DNA from: Limnohabitans kasalickyi
Lineage (GTDB): Bacteria; Pseudomonadota; Gammaproteobacteria; Burkholderiales; Burkholderiaceae_C
Assembly: GCA_965234325.1 (NCBI GenBank)
Contig: OZ248420.1
Coordinates: 74,668-138,667 of the forward strand
DNA length: 64,000 bases
Direction of reading: 5' to 3'
The translations under genes were made by a program, and so were the position numbers. Positions 16,561 to 25,482 of this stretch are shown here, piece by piece. Position 1 is the stretch's first letter. Each line of letters begins with the position of its first letter. A model generated the notes under the pieces. It saw only the letters and a list, made by a program, of their open reading frames with translations, did not search any database and had not been told where the DNA came from.

Positions 16561-18474
16561 TTAACGCGGTGTGCGAGGCTTAGGTGCACGCTTCTTGGCG
16601 TCAAAGCTACCAAACGACTTGCCAGCTGGACGTGGCGCCTTGTCAAAAGGCGTACGGCCTGCCTCAAACGGGGCGCGAGGGCCACGAGCGGGTGCACGGT
16701 CTTCAAAACTACGGGGGCCCGATGGCTGACCAAAGTTTTGGCCGCCACCGAAATTGCCACGTGGAGCGCCTTCGCCAAAGTTGCCGCGAGGGCCGCCTTG
16801 ACGGGCGTCAAAGTTGTTTTGACGTGGCTCGAATGACTGAGGTTTGCGATCGTCGAAACGTGGCTCAGAACGGCCCTCGAAGCGTCCTTCCGAACGGCCT
16901 TCGAAGCGTCCTTGACCTTCAAAACGACCACCGCCGCCGCCAAATTTGCCGCCGCCACCGAAGCTGTTGCCACGACCGCCGCCACCGCCACCAAATTTGC
17001 CACCGCCGCCTTTGCGGTCGAAATCACGACCACCGCGTTGTTCAACACGTTGGGTAGGCTCCATGCCTGGAATCACTTCAGCCGTGAACTGCTGGCGTGT
17101 GTAGGCTTCGATGTCATAAATTTTGCGCTTGTCGCGGAACTCGGCCAAAGTCACAGCCAAACCATCACGGCCCGCACGACCAGTACGGCCAATGCGGTGG
17201 GTGTAGTCCTCAGACTTCATAGGCAAACCGAAGTTGAACACGTGTGTGATGGTGGGCACGTCAATGCCGCGAGCCGCGACGTCGGTGGCCACCAAGAATT
17301 GCACTTGACCTTGGCGCAAAGCCATCAAACGACGGTTACGCAAGCCTTGGCTCAACGCACCGTGCAAAGCGACAGCCGAGAAGCCCTCTTGTTGCAAGTC
17401 ATTGGCCAAGCCGTCACACTCGATTTGGGTGCTGGCGAAGATGATGGCTTGGTTGATCGTGGTGTCACGCAACAGGTGGTCCAACAAACGGCGCTTGTGT
17501 TGTGCGTTGTCCGCCCAATGCAAGATTTGACGAATGTTGCTGTGCTTCTCTTGGGGCGAGTCGATTTGCACGCGTTGGGGTTGACGCATAACGCGTGTAG
17601 CCAACTGCTGAATACGCGGCGCAAACGTGGCGCTGAACATCATGGTTTGCTTGCGGTCAATGGTGAGCTGATTGATTTCAGCCAAGTCGTCCGAGAAACC
17701 GAGGTCCAACATGCGGTCGGCTTCGTCCACCACCAAGAACTGAACTTGGTCCAGTTTGATTTGCATGGAGCGTTGCAAGTCCAACAAGCGGCCAGGTGTG
17801 GCAACCACCAAATCGGCGTTTTGCAGTTTGGCAATTTGCAACTGGTAAGGCATGCCGCCCACCACGTTGGCAACGCGAAGACCGCGGCAATGTTGCACCA
17901 AGTCGATGGCGTCGTGAGCCACCTGTTGGGCCAATTCGCGGGTTGGGCAAACGATCAAAGCGCCAGGTGTTGGGGCTTTGAAGTTGCGTGTATTAGTCGG
18001 ATCTTTGCGCTTGGGGCGCTTAGGCGCTGGCTCGCCTTTGGCTTCGGCATCAGCGACAGCGGCTTCAAACTCGGCGCGCTCTTTGGCTTCAGCTTCTGCT
18101 TGTTGCTTCAACAAGGTGTGCAACACAGGCAACAAGAATGCAGCCGTTTTACCGCTACCTGTTTGGCTAGACACCATCAAGTCGATGAAACCAGCTTTGG
18201 CATCAGCATTGTCGTTTGGCAAAGCCAAAGGAATGGTTTTTTGCTGAACGGTGGTGGGTTGGGTGTAACCCAAGTCTTTCACCGCTTGCACCAACTGAGG
18301 CGCCAAACCTAGCAAGACGAAACCGTTAGGAGCTTCGGGTTGCTCAACAACTGCTTCGGCGTCAGCGTGAACCGCTTCTGTAGAAATAGTTTCAGAAGAG
18401 ATGGCTTCTGGAGCGGAAATAGAAATAGTTTCGGCAGGCGCAAATTCGCCTGTCACATTTAAAGTGTCAGTCAT
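16561..18474 (-). CDS. DEAD-box RNA helicase with RGG-rich tail
   Basis: 637 residues from the ATG at 18474 (MTDTLNVTGEF). An acidic N-terminal extension of about 50 residues precedes the Q motif. The core has SSQTGSGKT (motif I), PTRELAQQ, DEAD (VVDEADRMLDLGF), SAT and HRIGRTGRAG (VI). Between motifs I and Ia lies a charged insert of about 45 residues (EAEAKERAEFEAAVADAEAK, GEPAPKRPKRKD). The last 130 residues are Gly/Arg/Phe repeats (FGGGGGGRGN, RFEGRSEGRFEGRSE) expected to bind RNA. Such RhlE/CsdA-like helicases act in ribosome assembly and mRNA decay, often in the cold; the exact paralog is not resolved. Confidence 0.93.
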   Translation of the reverse strand: MTDTLNVTGEFAPAETISISAPEAISSETISTEAVHADAEAVVEQPEAPNGFVLLGLAPQLVQAVKDLGYTQPTTVQQKTIPLALPNDNADAKAGFIDLMVSSQTGSGKTAAFLLPVLHTLLKQQAEAEAKERAEFEAAVADAEAKGEPAPKRPKRKDPTNTRNFKAPTPGALIVCPTRELAQQVAHDAIDLVQHCRGLRVANVVGGMPYQLQIAKLQNADLVVATPGRLLDLQRSMQIKLDQVQFLVVDEADRMLDLGFSDDLAEINQLTIDRKQTMMFSATFAPRIQQLATRVMRQPQRVQIDSPQEKHSNIRQILHWADNAQHKRRLLDHLLRDTTINQAIIFASTQIECDGLANDLQQEGFSAVALHGALSQGLRNRRLMALRQGQVQFLVATDVAARGIDVPTITHVFNFGLPMKSEDYTHRIGRTGRAGRDGLAVTLAEFRDKRKIYDIEAYTRQQFTAEVIPGMEPTQRVEQRGGRDFDRKGGGGKFGGGGGGRGNSFGGGGKFGGGGGRFEGQGRFEGRSEGRFEGRSEPRFDDRKPQSFEPRQNNFDARQGGPRGNFGEGAPRGNFGGGQNFGQPSGPRSFEDRAPARGPRAPFEAGRTPFDKAPRPAGKSFGSFDAKKRAPKPRTPR

Positions 18475-18709
18475 GATTTTTTCTCGCACGTGAGCGCCGC
18501 AGGTTGTGCGGCTGCTCCGTTCTAGGTTAAAAAACATCAACCATCAAACGGAACCTGCTCTGACCCGTCTAGGGGTTTTTCAGTGCTTGGGACTCATTTG
18601 GCGAGCCCGATGAATGAAGGTAGATGTACAAATTCACTACTTTGTGTAGCGAAGCCTTCGATTATGGCACAAATTCGGGTTTCTACCTAATCACTATAAA
18701 ACTTGAAGG

Positions 18710-19294
18710 TTAATCAAGCTTCAAGAAATTTTCGCGGTAGTAAAGCATCTCATCAATGGACTCATGAACATCGGCCAACGCCGTGTGTTTTTGCGCCTTC
18801 TTGAAGGCTTTTTGCACCTCAGGCTTCCAGCGGCGAGCCAGTTCTTTCAGCGTGCTCACGTCCACATTGCGGTAGTGAAACCATCCCTCTAACTTAGGCA
18901 TGTATTTGTTCAAAAAACGACGGTCTTGCCCAATGGTGTTGCCACACATGGGGGACACGCCCTTAGATACGTATGGCTTTAAGAAAGCAATCAGCTGTTC
19001 TTGCGCCTGCTCTTCGGTGATGGTGGAGGCTTTGACTTTGTCAATCAAACCACTTTTGCCATGGGTGCCTTTGTTCCAAGCGTCCATTTTATTGAGCAGC
19101 TCATCGCTTTGGTGAATGACAAACACCGGCCCTTCAATGCGGGTGACTAAATTTGGACACGTCACGATCACAGCAATCTCGAGCAAACGCTCGCGCTCTG
19201 GCTCAAGGCCCGACATTTCACAATCAAGCCACACCAAATTCATATCGGACTTGGCAAGTTTGGGGACAACAGGAAGGTTCGTAGTTTCAGACAT
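18710..19294 (-). CDS. orn: Oligoribonuclease
   Basis: 194 residues. DEDDh 3'-5' exonuclease that degrades 2-5 nt RNA and pGpG. The motifs are LVWLDCEMSGL (DxE), NTIGQDRRFL and HTALADVHESIDEM (His/Asp). The length fits the family. It is divergent from the M48 protease gene, with 51 bp between starts. Confidence 0.97.
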   Translation of the reverse strand: MSETTNLPVVPKLAKSDMNLVWLDCEMSGLEPERERLLEIAVIVTCPNLVTRIEGPVFVIHQSDELLNKMDAWNKGTHGKSGLIDKVKASTITEEQAQEQLIAFLKPYVSKGVSPMCGNTIGQDRRFLNKYMPKLEGWFHYRNVDVSTLKELARRWKPEVQKAFKKAQKHTALADVHESIDEMLYYRENFLKLD

Positions 19295-19345
19295 GCGCAG
19301 GATTGTCGCCCATCACTCACAGCGCTTCATCTAAACTCAGCCCCC

Positions 19346-20605
19346 ATGATGAACCCCTCTTTTGCGATGACCCTCTCGCTGGCTCTGTTGCTGGTTGCCA
19401 ACTTGCTCACCAAACTCTGGCTCAGCGGCCGTCAAGTGCGTCATGTGGCACAGCACCGCGCCCAAGTACCCGCAGCTTTCGCACACACCATCAGCTTGGA
19501 AGCCCACCAAAAAGCGGCCGACTACACCCTCGCCAAATCCCGCGTTGCCATGCTGGATATGGCTTTGGATGCCGCCATGCTGTTGGGCTGGACGCTTTTG
19601 GGCGGACTTGATTTACTGAACCAAGTGACCCTGAATGTCATGGGCACTGGCTTGGCGCAACAAGTCACTTTGGTCGTTGGTTTTGCACTCATCGGCGGAC
19701 TGATTGGTTTGCCTTTGTCTCTGTACCAAACATTTGGTGTTGAACAGCGGTTTGGTTTCAACCACACCACGGTGCGCTTGTGGCTCAGTGACATGCTCAA
19801 GGGCTTGTTGGTAGGCGCAGTGCTTGGCCTGCCTATCTTGTGGCTGGTCTTGTGGTTGATGGACACGGGTGGCTCGCTTTGGTGGCTGTACACCTGGGCT
19901 GCGTTGGTGGCTTACCAGCTCTTGGTGATGTGGATTGCACCGAACTTCATCATGCCGCTTTTCAACAAATTCACACCGCTCGAAGACGACACCTTGAAAT
20001 CGCGCGTGATCGCGTTGATGGACCGTGCTGGCTTCAAAGCCAAAGGCTTTTTCGTCATGGACGGCAGCCGCCGTTCAGCGCACTCCAATGCATTCTTCAC
20101 CGGTTTTGGGGCCTCCAAGCGCGTGGTTTTCTTTGACACCTTGCTGGCCAAACTCAATGGCGACGAAATGGAAGCGGTGCTGGCACATGAACTGGGTCAC
20201 TTCAAACACCGACACATTTTGAAAATGATGGCCACGAGTTTTGCCATGAGCTTGGCTGGCTTGGCATTGCTGGGCTGGCTTTCCCAACAAATTTGGTTTT
20301 ACACCGGCTTGAGCGTCACACCGAATTTGACGGGCGGTAACAGTGCTCTGGCCTTGCTGCTGTTCATGCTGACGCTGCCCCTGCTGACCTTCTTCATCTC
20401 ACCGTTGTCGGCGCGACGATCACGTCAATTTGAGTTTGAGGCAGATGCCTACGCAGTCGCAAACAGCCAAGCCAGCGCTTTGAGCAGCGCCCTTCTCAAG
20501 TTGTACCAAGACAATGCCGCAACGCTCACGCCAGACCCTTGGTTTGTCGCGTTTTACTACTCGCACCCACCTGCTGCGCAGCGCTTGGCGCGGTTCAACG
20601 CATGA
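19346..20605 (+). CDS. M48 (Ste24/CAAX-type) membrane metalloprotease
   Basis: 419 residues with about seven membrane segments. The zinc site VLAHELGHFKHRH (HExxH) and downstream FEFEADAYAV (third ligand Glu) define the M48A Ste24-like family rather than HtpX, which is shorter. The N-terminal domain region with ISLEAHQKAADYTLAKSR is also Ste24-like. It probably degrades misfolded membrane proteins. The stop overlaps the rsgA start (ATGA), so the two are translationally coupled. Confidence 0.93.
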   Translation: MMNPSFAMTLSLALLLVANLLTKLWLSGRQVRHVAQHRAQVPAAFAHTISLEAHQKAADYTLAKSRVAMLDMALDAAMLLGWTLLGGLDLLNQVTLNVMGTGLAQQVTLVVGFALIGGLIGLPLSLYQTFGVEQRFGFNHTTVRLWLSDMLKGLLVGAVLGLPILWLVLWLMDTGGSLWWLYTWAALVAYQLLVMWIAPNFIMPLFNKFTPLEDDTLKSRVIALMDRAGFKAKGFFVMDGSRRSAHSNAFFTGFGASKRVVFFDTLLAKLNGDEMEAVLAHELGHFKHRHILKMMATSFAMSLAGLALLGWLSQQIWFYTGLSVTPNLTGGNSALALLLFMLTLPLLTFFISPLSARRSRQFEFEADAYAVANSQASALSSALLKLYQDNAATLTPDPWFVAFYYSHPPAAQRLARFNA

Positions 20606-21489
20606 AACAAACCGGTTTGGTGGTGGCGAGTCACGGCCGTCACTGTGTGGTGGAAACACCCGACGGCGAGCGACGCATTTGCCACCCACGTGGCAAAAAA
20701 AGTCAGGTGGTGGTGGGCGATCGTGTGCAATGGCTGGCCAGTACCGACGAAGGCACGATTGAAAAAGTCGAGCCACGCAGCAACTTGTTCTACCGACAAG
20801 ACGAAATTCGCACCAAGTCGTTTGCCGCCAACCTCGATCAAATTTTGATCTTGATTGCTGCGGAGCCCGAGTTTTCTGAAATGCAACTCACCCGCGCCTT
20901 GATCGCGGCAGAAGCGGAACACATCACGCCCTTGATCGCGCTCAACAAACGTGACCTAAAAATCCCTTTTGATCGCGCCTTGGCAAGGTTAGAACCTTAT
21001 GCGCGCATGGGCTACACCGTGCTTTCTCTGGGCCTCAGAAACGGAGACTTGGGCGATTTATCTGAACGGTTAGATCACAAAACCACTTTGGTCCTCGGCC
21101 CCTCAGGCACCGGCAAAAGCACCTTGATCAACCAACTTATTCCCGATGCCAATGTGGCAACGGGTGAAATCTCGCATGCCCTAAATTCTGGCCGACACAC
21201 CACGACCTCCACCACTTGGCATTGGGTCGATGCAGAGCGGACGACGGGTTTGATTGACTCACCGGGGTTTCAAGAATTTGGCATGCATCACATTGATGCC
21301 ATGCAGCTGGCTGCTTACATGCCGGACTTCAAACCGCATGTGGCGCATTGCAAGTTTTACAACTGTTCGCATTTGCACGAGCCGGGTTGTGGCGTCCAAG
21401 CCGCTGTGACGGCAGGCGAAATCACAGCGTCGCGTTACAAACTCTATGGTTTGCTGTTTGCCGAATTGACGCAGCCTGCCCACTACTGA
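20602..21489 (+). CDS. rsgA: Ribosome small-subunit biogenesis GTPase RsgA
   Basis: 295 residues from the ATG at 20602, overlapping the protease stop by 4 bp. Circularly permuted GTPase: OB fold (about 1-65), then G4 NKRD (115-118) before G1 GPSGTGKS (166-173) and G3 DSPGFQEFG (219-227). A C-terminal zinc knuckle follows (CKFYNCSHLHEPGC). It acts in late maturation of the 30S subunit. The order G4-G1-G3 is diagnostic. Confidence 0.97.
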   Translation: MKQTGLVVASHGRHCVVETPDGERRICHPRGKKSQVVVGDRVQWLASTDEGTIEKVEPRSNLFYRQDEIRTKSFAANLDQILILIAAEPEFSEMQLTRALIAAEAEHITPLIALNKRDLKIPFDRALARLEPYARMGYTVLSLGLRNGDLGDLSERLDHKTTLVLGPSGTGKSTLINQLIPDANVATGEISHALNSGRHTTTSTTWHWVDAERTTGLIDSPGFQEFGMHHIDAMQLAAYMPDFKPHVAHCKFYNCSHLHEPGCGVQAAVTAGEITASRYKLYGLLFAELTQPAHY

Positions 21490-21494
21490 AGCGG

Positions 21495-22469
21495 TCAGCC
21501 CAACAAACGGGCCAACGTCAGCAACGCCAGCAACACCATCCACAGCACCACACTGCGCCAAACGAGACCCACCAAACTGGCTAAATGCGCCATTTCTGGC
21601 GTACGGCCTGGCGTGCTTTCACTGTCAACGTCGTCCAGAGTTTCACCCAAGCGGGTGGCCGAGTCTGGGCGCAACGCTTCACCACCCAAACGCACATTCA
21701 ATGCACCAGAAGTGGCAGACAAGACCACACCATCGTTGTCATCGGGGAAGCGCTGGGCATGGTTGCGCCAGCAATCAATGGCTTCTTCAAAATTACCGAC
21801 AACGGCAAAGGCGAGCGCCGTCAACCGTGAGGGTATCCAGTCAACAGCATGCCAAGCAGCATCACCGGTATCTTGTAAGGTGTCGCTGACCCAACCCTTT
21901 TTTTGCTTATCCACATTGCGCCAATGGCGTGACACCAACTCGCTCATGCGGTAGAAAACTGCGCCTGCAGGACCCAACCCAATGGCAGCCAAGACAGAAA
22001 ACCAAGCCAACACGCCAAACACATGTCGGTGCGCAGACAAAGCAGAATGTTCAATCACGTGCCGTAGCAATTCGCTGCGTGGCAAGCTCCCGACCGACAC
22101 ATGCTGCCAATCGGCCAGCAACTCACGGGCAAGGCGCTCATCGCCCGCATCTAGAGCGTCACGTATATCGGTGAAATGGTGGCTGAATTGGCGGAATCCA
22201 AGCGAGGTATACAAGACGCTAACGCTCCATACAACGGCCACAGGCCAGCCAAAAACGAACATCAGTGCTGCATGCAACAGCAAGGCAATGAGGGTCGGTA
22301 CGCCGACAGCCAGGGCCCAAGTCGTCCAAGCCAAGCGGGCGTGACCCGCATCCAAGGTTTGACTCAACCAAACCACCCAAGAACGACAGCTGCGATGCAC
22401 CCAACTGTTGTGCGCCAACGGACGGGCTTGTTCAATCAACAAAGCAAAAAGCAGGGCCAAAAAACTCAT
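21495..22469 (-). CDS. CobD/CbiB-like membrane protein
   Basis: 324 residues. The N-terminus MSFLALLFALLIEQARPL and several hydrophobic segments resemble the CobD/CbiB-AmpE clan. Cobalamin genes are absent from the neighbourhood, and 'CobD-like' proteins of this type in Burkholderiales are usually annotated only by family. I therefore do not assign adenosylcobinamide-phosphate synthase. It lies 37 bp downstream of the Nudix gene on the same strand and converges on rsgA with 5 bp between stops. Confidence 0.75.
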   Translation of the reverse strand: MSFLALLFALLIEQARPLAHNSWVHRSCRSWVVWLSQTLDAGHARLAWTTWALAVGVPTLIALLLHAALMFVFGWPVAVVWSVSVLYTSLGFRQFSHHFTDIRDALDAGDERLARELLADWQHVSVGSLPRSELLRHVIEHSALSAHRHVFGVLAWFSVLAAIGLGPAGAVFYRMSELVSRHWRNVDKQKKGWVSDTLQDTGDAAWHAVDWIPSRLTALAFAVVGNFEEAIDCWRNHAQRFPDDNDGVVLSATSGALNVRLGGEALRPDSATRLGETLDDVDSESTPGRTPEMAHLASLVGLVWRSVVLWMVLLALLTLARLLG

Positions 22470-22506
22470 GCGCAGATGATAGCGTTAGGCCCTTGATGCT
22501 TTGGGC

Positions 22507-23181
22507 TTAAGCCGACATGAATCGGTAAAAGTTGCGCAACATGCCTGCCGTCGCCCCCCAAATGAAGCGCAGATGGGGGCCGTCTTGATACGGCATGGAC
22601 AGCCATTCGCGGTTCACTCCGTCGTGTTCAAACCTGTGCCAACGGTGATGCGCAGGATTCATCAAAAAAGCCAAGGGCACTTCAAAGGTGTCGGCCACCT
22701 CATCAGGGTTGGACTGCAAGTTCATCTGTGGCGAGACCATAGCCACAACGGGGGTCACAAAGAACGCCGAGCCTGTGATGTATTCAGGCAAGGTACCCAG
22801 CACTTGGACATGACGCGCATCCAGTCCCACTTCTTCTTGCGCTTCGCGCAAGGCCGTTGCTGTGACATCACGATCTTCTGGATCGCACTTTCCGCCAGCA
22901 AATGCAATTTGCCCCGAGTGGGTAGACATGTGTGCGGTGCGTTGCGTCAACAACACGGTGGGCTCATCGCGCATGACCAAAGCCAACAAAACGGCGGCTT
23001 GCGCAGGGGCTCGTTCAAGGAACTTTCGCTCACGAACCAGTTCAGGCTGCCAAACAGGGGGACGGGTGAAGCGCGCTTGCAAGGCCTCGGCTGTGAAGGC
23101 GTGAAGCGGCACGGCCGGCAAGTGGTGGTCGACTTGCGACACCGCGATTTTTTGAGGGTCAAACAAAGGAAGTTGGCTCAT
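22507..23181 (-). CDS. CoA pyrophosphatase-type Nudix hydrolase
   Basis: 224 residues. The stretch LLTQRTAHMSTHSGQIAFAGGK, followed by the Nudix box ending REAQEEVGL, is the combined UPF0035/Nudix signature of coenzyme A and nucleoside-diphosphate hydrolases. The ATG at 23181 is preceded by a single base after the U-tract of the rplS terminator, and no Shine-Dalgarno sequence is available. It is therefore translated from read-through RNA, leaderless, or from a start further in. Residues from about 15 onward (VSQVDHHLPAVPLHAF) look conserved. Confidence 0.9.
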   Translation of the reverse strand: MSQLPLFDPQKIAVSQVDHHLPAVPLHAFTAEALQARFTRPPVWQPELVRERKFLERAPAQAAVLLALVMRDEPTVLLTQRTAHMSTHSGQIAFAGGKCDPEDRDVTATALREAQEEVGLDARHVQVLGTLPEYITGSAFFVTPVVAMVSPQMNLQSNPDEVADTFEVPLAFLMNPAHHRWHRFEHDGVNREWLSMPYQDGPHLRFIWGATAGMLRNFYRFMSA

Positions 23182-23182
23182 G

Positions 23183-23219
23183 AAAAAAGCCGCCTCAAGC
23201 TTGTCACTCGGGGCGGCTT
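23183..23219 (-). terminator. Intrinsic terminator after rplS, abutting the next start codon
   Basis: On the minus strand AAGCCGCC (23219-23212) pairs with GGCGGCTT (23194-23187), then a T-run to 23183. The next gene's ATG begins at 23181. Confidence 0.85.
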
Positions 23220-23254
23220 CTTAGCAAGCAAATCACAAGTTGTTACAAACCTGC

Positions 23255-23659
23255 TTATTGCGCTGCTGCTGCGGCTGCTGCGGCTTTGGAGGCTGCGGCA
23301 GACTTGCTGACCAGCTTTTCCTTGATACGTGCAGACTTACCGCTACGGTCGCGCAAGTAGTACAACTTGGCACGACGCACGTCGCCACGACGCTTGACTT
23401 CAATGCTGGCAATCAAAGGGCTGTAAGTTTGGAACGTACGCTCCACACCTTCGCCACTGGAGATCTTGCGCACGATGAAGCCGCTGTTGAGGCCACGGTT
23501 GCGTTTGGCAATCACCACGCCTTCGTAGGCCTGGACACGCTTGCGTGTGCCTTCAACCACGTTGACGCTCACAATGACGGTGTCGCCAGGTGCGAATTCG
23601 GGGATGGTTTTGCCGAGGCGAGCAATTTCTTCTGCCTCGAGAGTTTGGATCAGGTTCAT
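23255..23659 (-). CDS. rplS: 50S ribosomal protein L19
   Basis: 134 residues from the ATG at 23659 (MNLIQTLEAEEIARLGKTIP). The KOW-like core ends VRRAKLYYLRDRSGKSARIKE; a short Ala/Lys tail (SKAAAAAAAAQ) follows. It is last in rpsP-rimM-trmD-rplS but has its own promoter overlapping the trmD stop codon. Confidence 0.98.
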   Translation of the reverse strand: MNLIQTLEAEEIARLGKTIPEFAPGDTVIVSVNVVEGTRKRVQAYEGVVIAKRNRGLNSGFIVRKISSGEGVERTFQTYSPLIASIEVKRRGDVRRAKLYYLRDRSGKSARIKEKLVSKSAAASKAAAAAAAAQ

Positions 23660-23736
23660 GGTTTCCTCTAAAGATCTTGATCGCGCTACACAAAAGGCTT
23701 CAGGTCGCAGTGCCCGAAGCGGCCGATCAGAGGATC

Positions 23737-23756
23737 GAAAAGCCCACAATTATAGC
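23737..23756 (-). promoter_or_regulatory. rplS promoter -10/start-site motif
   Basis: Minus-strand GCTATAATTGTGGGCTTTTC contains a consensus TATAAT (23754-23749) that overlaps the trmD stop codon. The same 20-bp pattern precedes rpsP and rpsT. No good -35 lies at the usual distance. Confidence 0.7.
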
Positions 23757-24511
23757 GTCTTATTGGCGCTTAATACCTGCTCATCTTGTGCGGTCAGTTT
23801 GTGAGCTGCGCGGGCGGCCTCTAAAAGTTCGGGGCGCACCTGAGCCGTCAACAGCAATCGCTGGTCACGACGCCAACGTTCAATATTGACGTGATGACCG
23901 GACAACAACTCAGGCGGAACGCCCTGCTCGGCCCATACTTCGGGGCGTGTGTAATTCGGGCAATCCAACAAGCCATCCAAGGCTGGGTTGAAGCTGTCGA
24001 GTTGGTGGCTGCCTTCGTCGTTCAAAACCCCAGGTTGCAAACGAGCCACCGCATCCAACAAGGCCATTGCAGCCAACTCGCCGCCCGACAACACAAAGTC
24101 GCCCAAGCTGATTTGGACATCCACATGCGCGTCAATGAATCGCTGATCAACGCCTTCATAACGCCCGCACAACAACACTGCACCTTGGCTGTCAGACCAA
24201 TGTTGCACGGCGGGATGCCGCAGGGCTTGTCCAATGGGCGAAAACAAAACCAAGGGTGCGACATCGCGCGCTTGTTGGCGATCCACGCGAATGGCCGCCA
24301 AACAAGCCGCCAAGGGCTCCGCCATCATGACCATGCCAGGGCCACCGCCAAAGGGACGGTCATCCACACGGCGGTAATTGCCCAAGGCGAAGTCGCGTGG
24401 GTTCCACAGACGGACGTCGACCAGTTGGGACTCGTAAGCGCGGCGTGTGACGCCAATTTTGAGAAAAGGCTCAAACAGCTCAGGAAAAAGGGTAATGACG
24501 TCAAAGCGCAC
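23750..24511 (-). CDS. trmD: tRNA (guanine-37-N1)-methyltransferase
   Basis: 253 residues from a GTG at 24511, giving the standard N-terminus (M)RFDVITLFPELFEPFL. An upstream in-frame start at 24607 would overlap rimM by 74 bp and add an atypical leader. SPOUT knot motifs are present: LLCGRYEGVDQRFIDAHV and SLGDFVLSGGELAAMALLDA. It methylates G37 of tRNAs to prevent frameshifting. A TGAAAGA-like ribosome-binding site precedes the GTG. Confidence 0.95.
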   Translation of the reverse strand: MRFDVITLFPELFEPFLKIGVTRRAYESQLVDVRLWNPRDFALGNYRRVDDRPFGGGPGMVMMAEPLAACLAAIRVDRQQARDVAPLVLFSPIGQALRHPAVQHWSDSQGAVLLCGRYEGVDQRFIDAHVDVQISLGDFVLSGGELAAMALLDAVARLQPGVLNDEGSHQLDSFNPALDGLLDCPNYTRPEVWAEQGVPPELLSGHHVNIERWRRDQRLLLTAQVRPELLEAARAAHKLTAQDEQVLSANKTL

Positions 24512-24533
24512 AAGGCGTCTTTCAGCGGTGGCG

Positions 24534-25097
24534 TCAGTAATCGGTGTGCCAGTCCACCGTGATACGGCGGCCGGCCAAATCGACGTTGTCGATGTAGGCG
24601 CTGACAAAAGGAATCATGCGTTCTTGGGTTTTGTCGTCTGCAACGAACTCCAGCACCAACACGGTTTGAGGGCCGGTGTGCAACAGCTCACGGACTTGCC
24701 CCATCGCCTCACCTTCACGGTTGACGACCTCTAAGCCGAGCAAATCGACCCAGTAATACTCGTCCGCTTCTGGCGTTGGAAAGCTAGACCGTGCAACAAA
24801 AATACGCGCACCTTTGAGAAGCTCCGCCTGGTTGCGGTCCGTAACGTCTTGTCCGTGGGCTACTACAGAACCCGAGTGATCTTTGGCTTCAATGACTTTG
24901 AATTGCAGCGTGCCAGAAAATGTCTTGGCACCTTGCGTCGCAGGTTGTAAAAACCAGCGCTTGGAAGAAAAAAGCGCTTCCGGAGAAGCGCTGTAGGGCA
25001 AGACTTTGAACCAGCCCTTGACGCCCCAAGCATCTGCAATTCGACCCACCTCGATGGCGTCCGCAGGAAGTTCCGCAGACTCGAGGCCAAGCAGCAT
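24534..25097 (-). CDS. rimM: Ribosome maturation factor RimM
   Basis: 187 residues from the ATG at 25097; a TTG at 25118, 1 nt after the rpsP stop, would add seven residues. The N-terminal RimM domain begins IEVGRIADAWGVKGWFKV; the C-terminal PRC barrel contains EYYWVDLLGLEVVNREG and ends MIPFVSAYIDNVDL. It binds S19 during 30S assembly. Neither start has a clear Shine-Dalgarno, which suggests coupling to rpsP translation. Confidence 0.94.
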   Translation of the reverse strand: MLLGLESAELPADAIEVGRIADAWGVKGWFKVLPYSASPEALFSSKRWFLQPATQGAKTFSGTLQFKVIEAKDHSGSVVAHGQDVTDRNQAELLKGARIFVARSSFPTPEADEYYWVDLLGLEVVNREGEAMGQVRELLHTGPQTVLVLEFVADDKTQERMIPFVSAYIDNVDLAGRRITVDWHTDY

Positions 25098-25119
25098 GGC
25101 AGGTGCAGGGACTGTCAAA

Positions 25120-25371
25120 TTAAGCGGCTGCTTTGGCAGCTTGCTTGATCAAACGCTCAACGGTAGGTGAGCACTGAGCACCAACGCCTGTCCAGTGGGT
25201 CAGACGGTCTTGTGCAATGCGCAAGCCCTCTTCACCGCCACGAGCGATGGGGTTGTAAAAACCGATGCGCTCGATAAAGCGACCATCGCGACGGACGCGC
25301 TTGTCTGCCACAACAATGTTGAAAAATGGACGGGCTTTAGAGCCGCCGCGGGAAAGTCGGATGACGACCAT
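25120..25371 (-). CDS. rpsP: 30S ribosomal protein S16
   Basis: 83 residues. MVVIRLSRGGSKARPFFNIVVAD is the standard S16 N-terminus; the tail LIKQAAKAAA is typical for the order. It is the first gene of the rpsP-rimM-trmD-rplS operon. Confidence 0.98.
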   Translation of the reverse strand: MVVIRLSRGGSKARPFFNIVVADKRVRRDGRFIERIGFYNPIARGGEEGLRIAQDRLTHWTGVGAQCSPTVERLIKQAAKAAA

Positions 25372-25444
25372 GATGAATCCTTCGGGTGGTGGGTGTTTTC
25401 AACGTTTGAGACACGCGCTAAGGCCACCCGGCCTGCGACACGCT

Positions 25445-25464
25445 GAAAAGCCCATAAGTATAGC
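25445..25464 (-). promoter_or_regulatory. rpsP promoter -10/start-site motif
   Basis: Minus-strand GCTATACTTATGGGCTTTTC, with TATACT as -10 and the conserved GGGCTTTTC just downstream, where transcription should start. It matches the rplS and rpsT motifs. Confidence 0.7.
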
Positions 25465-25482
25465 GCCTTACACTCACGACCT

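Noticed and set aside
16912..18312. 466-codon open frame opposite the DEAD helicase
   Set aside because: Complement of a verified helicase gene, no domain signature.
21495..22469. Cobalamin biosynthesis role for the CobD-like protein
   Set aside because: No other cobalamin gene or B12 riboswitch in the window, and the similarity is only to the broad CobD/AmpE clan.
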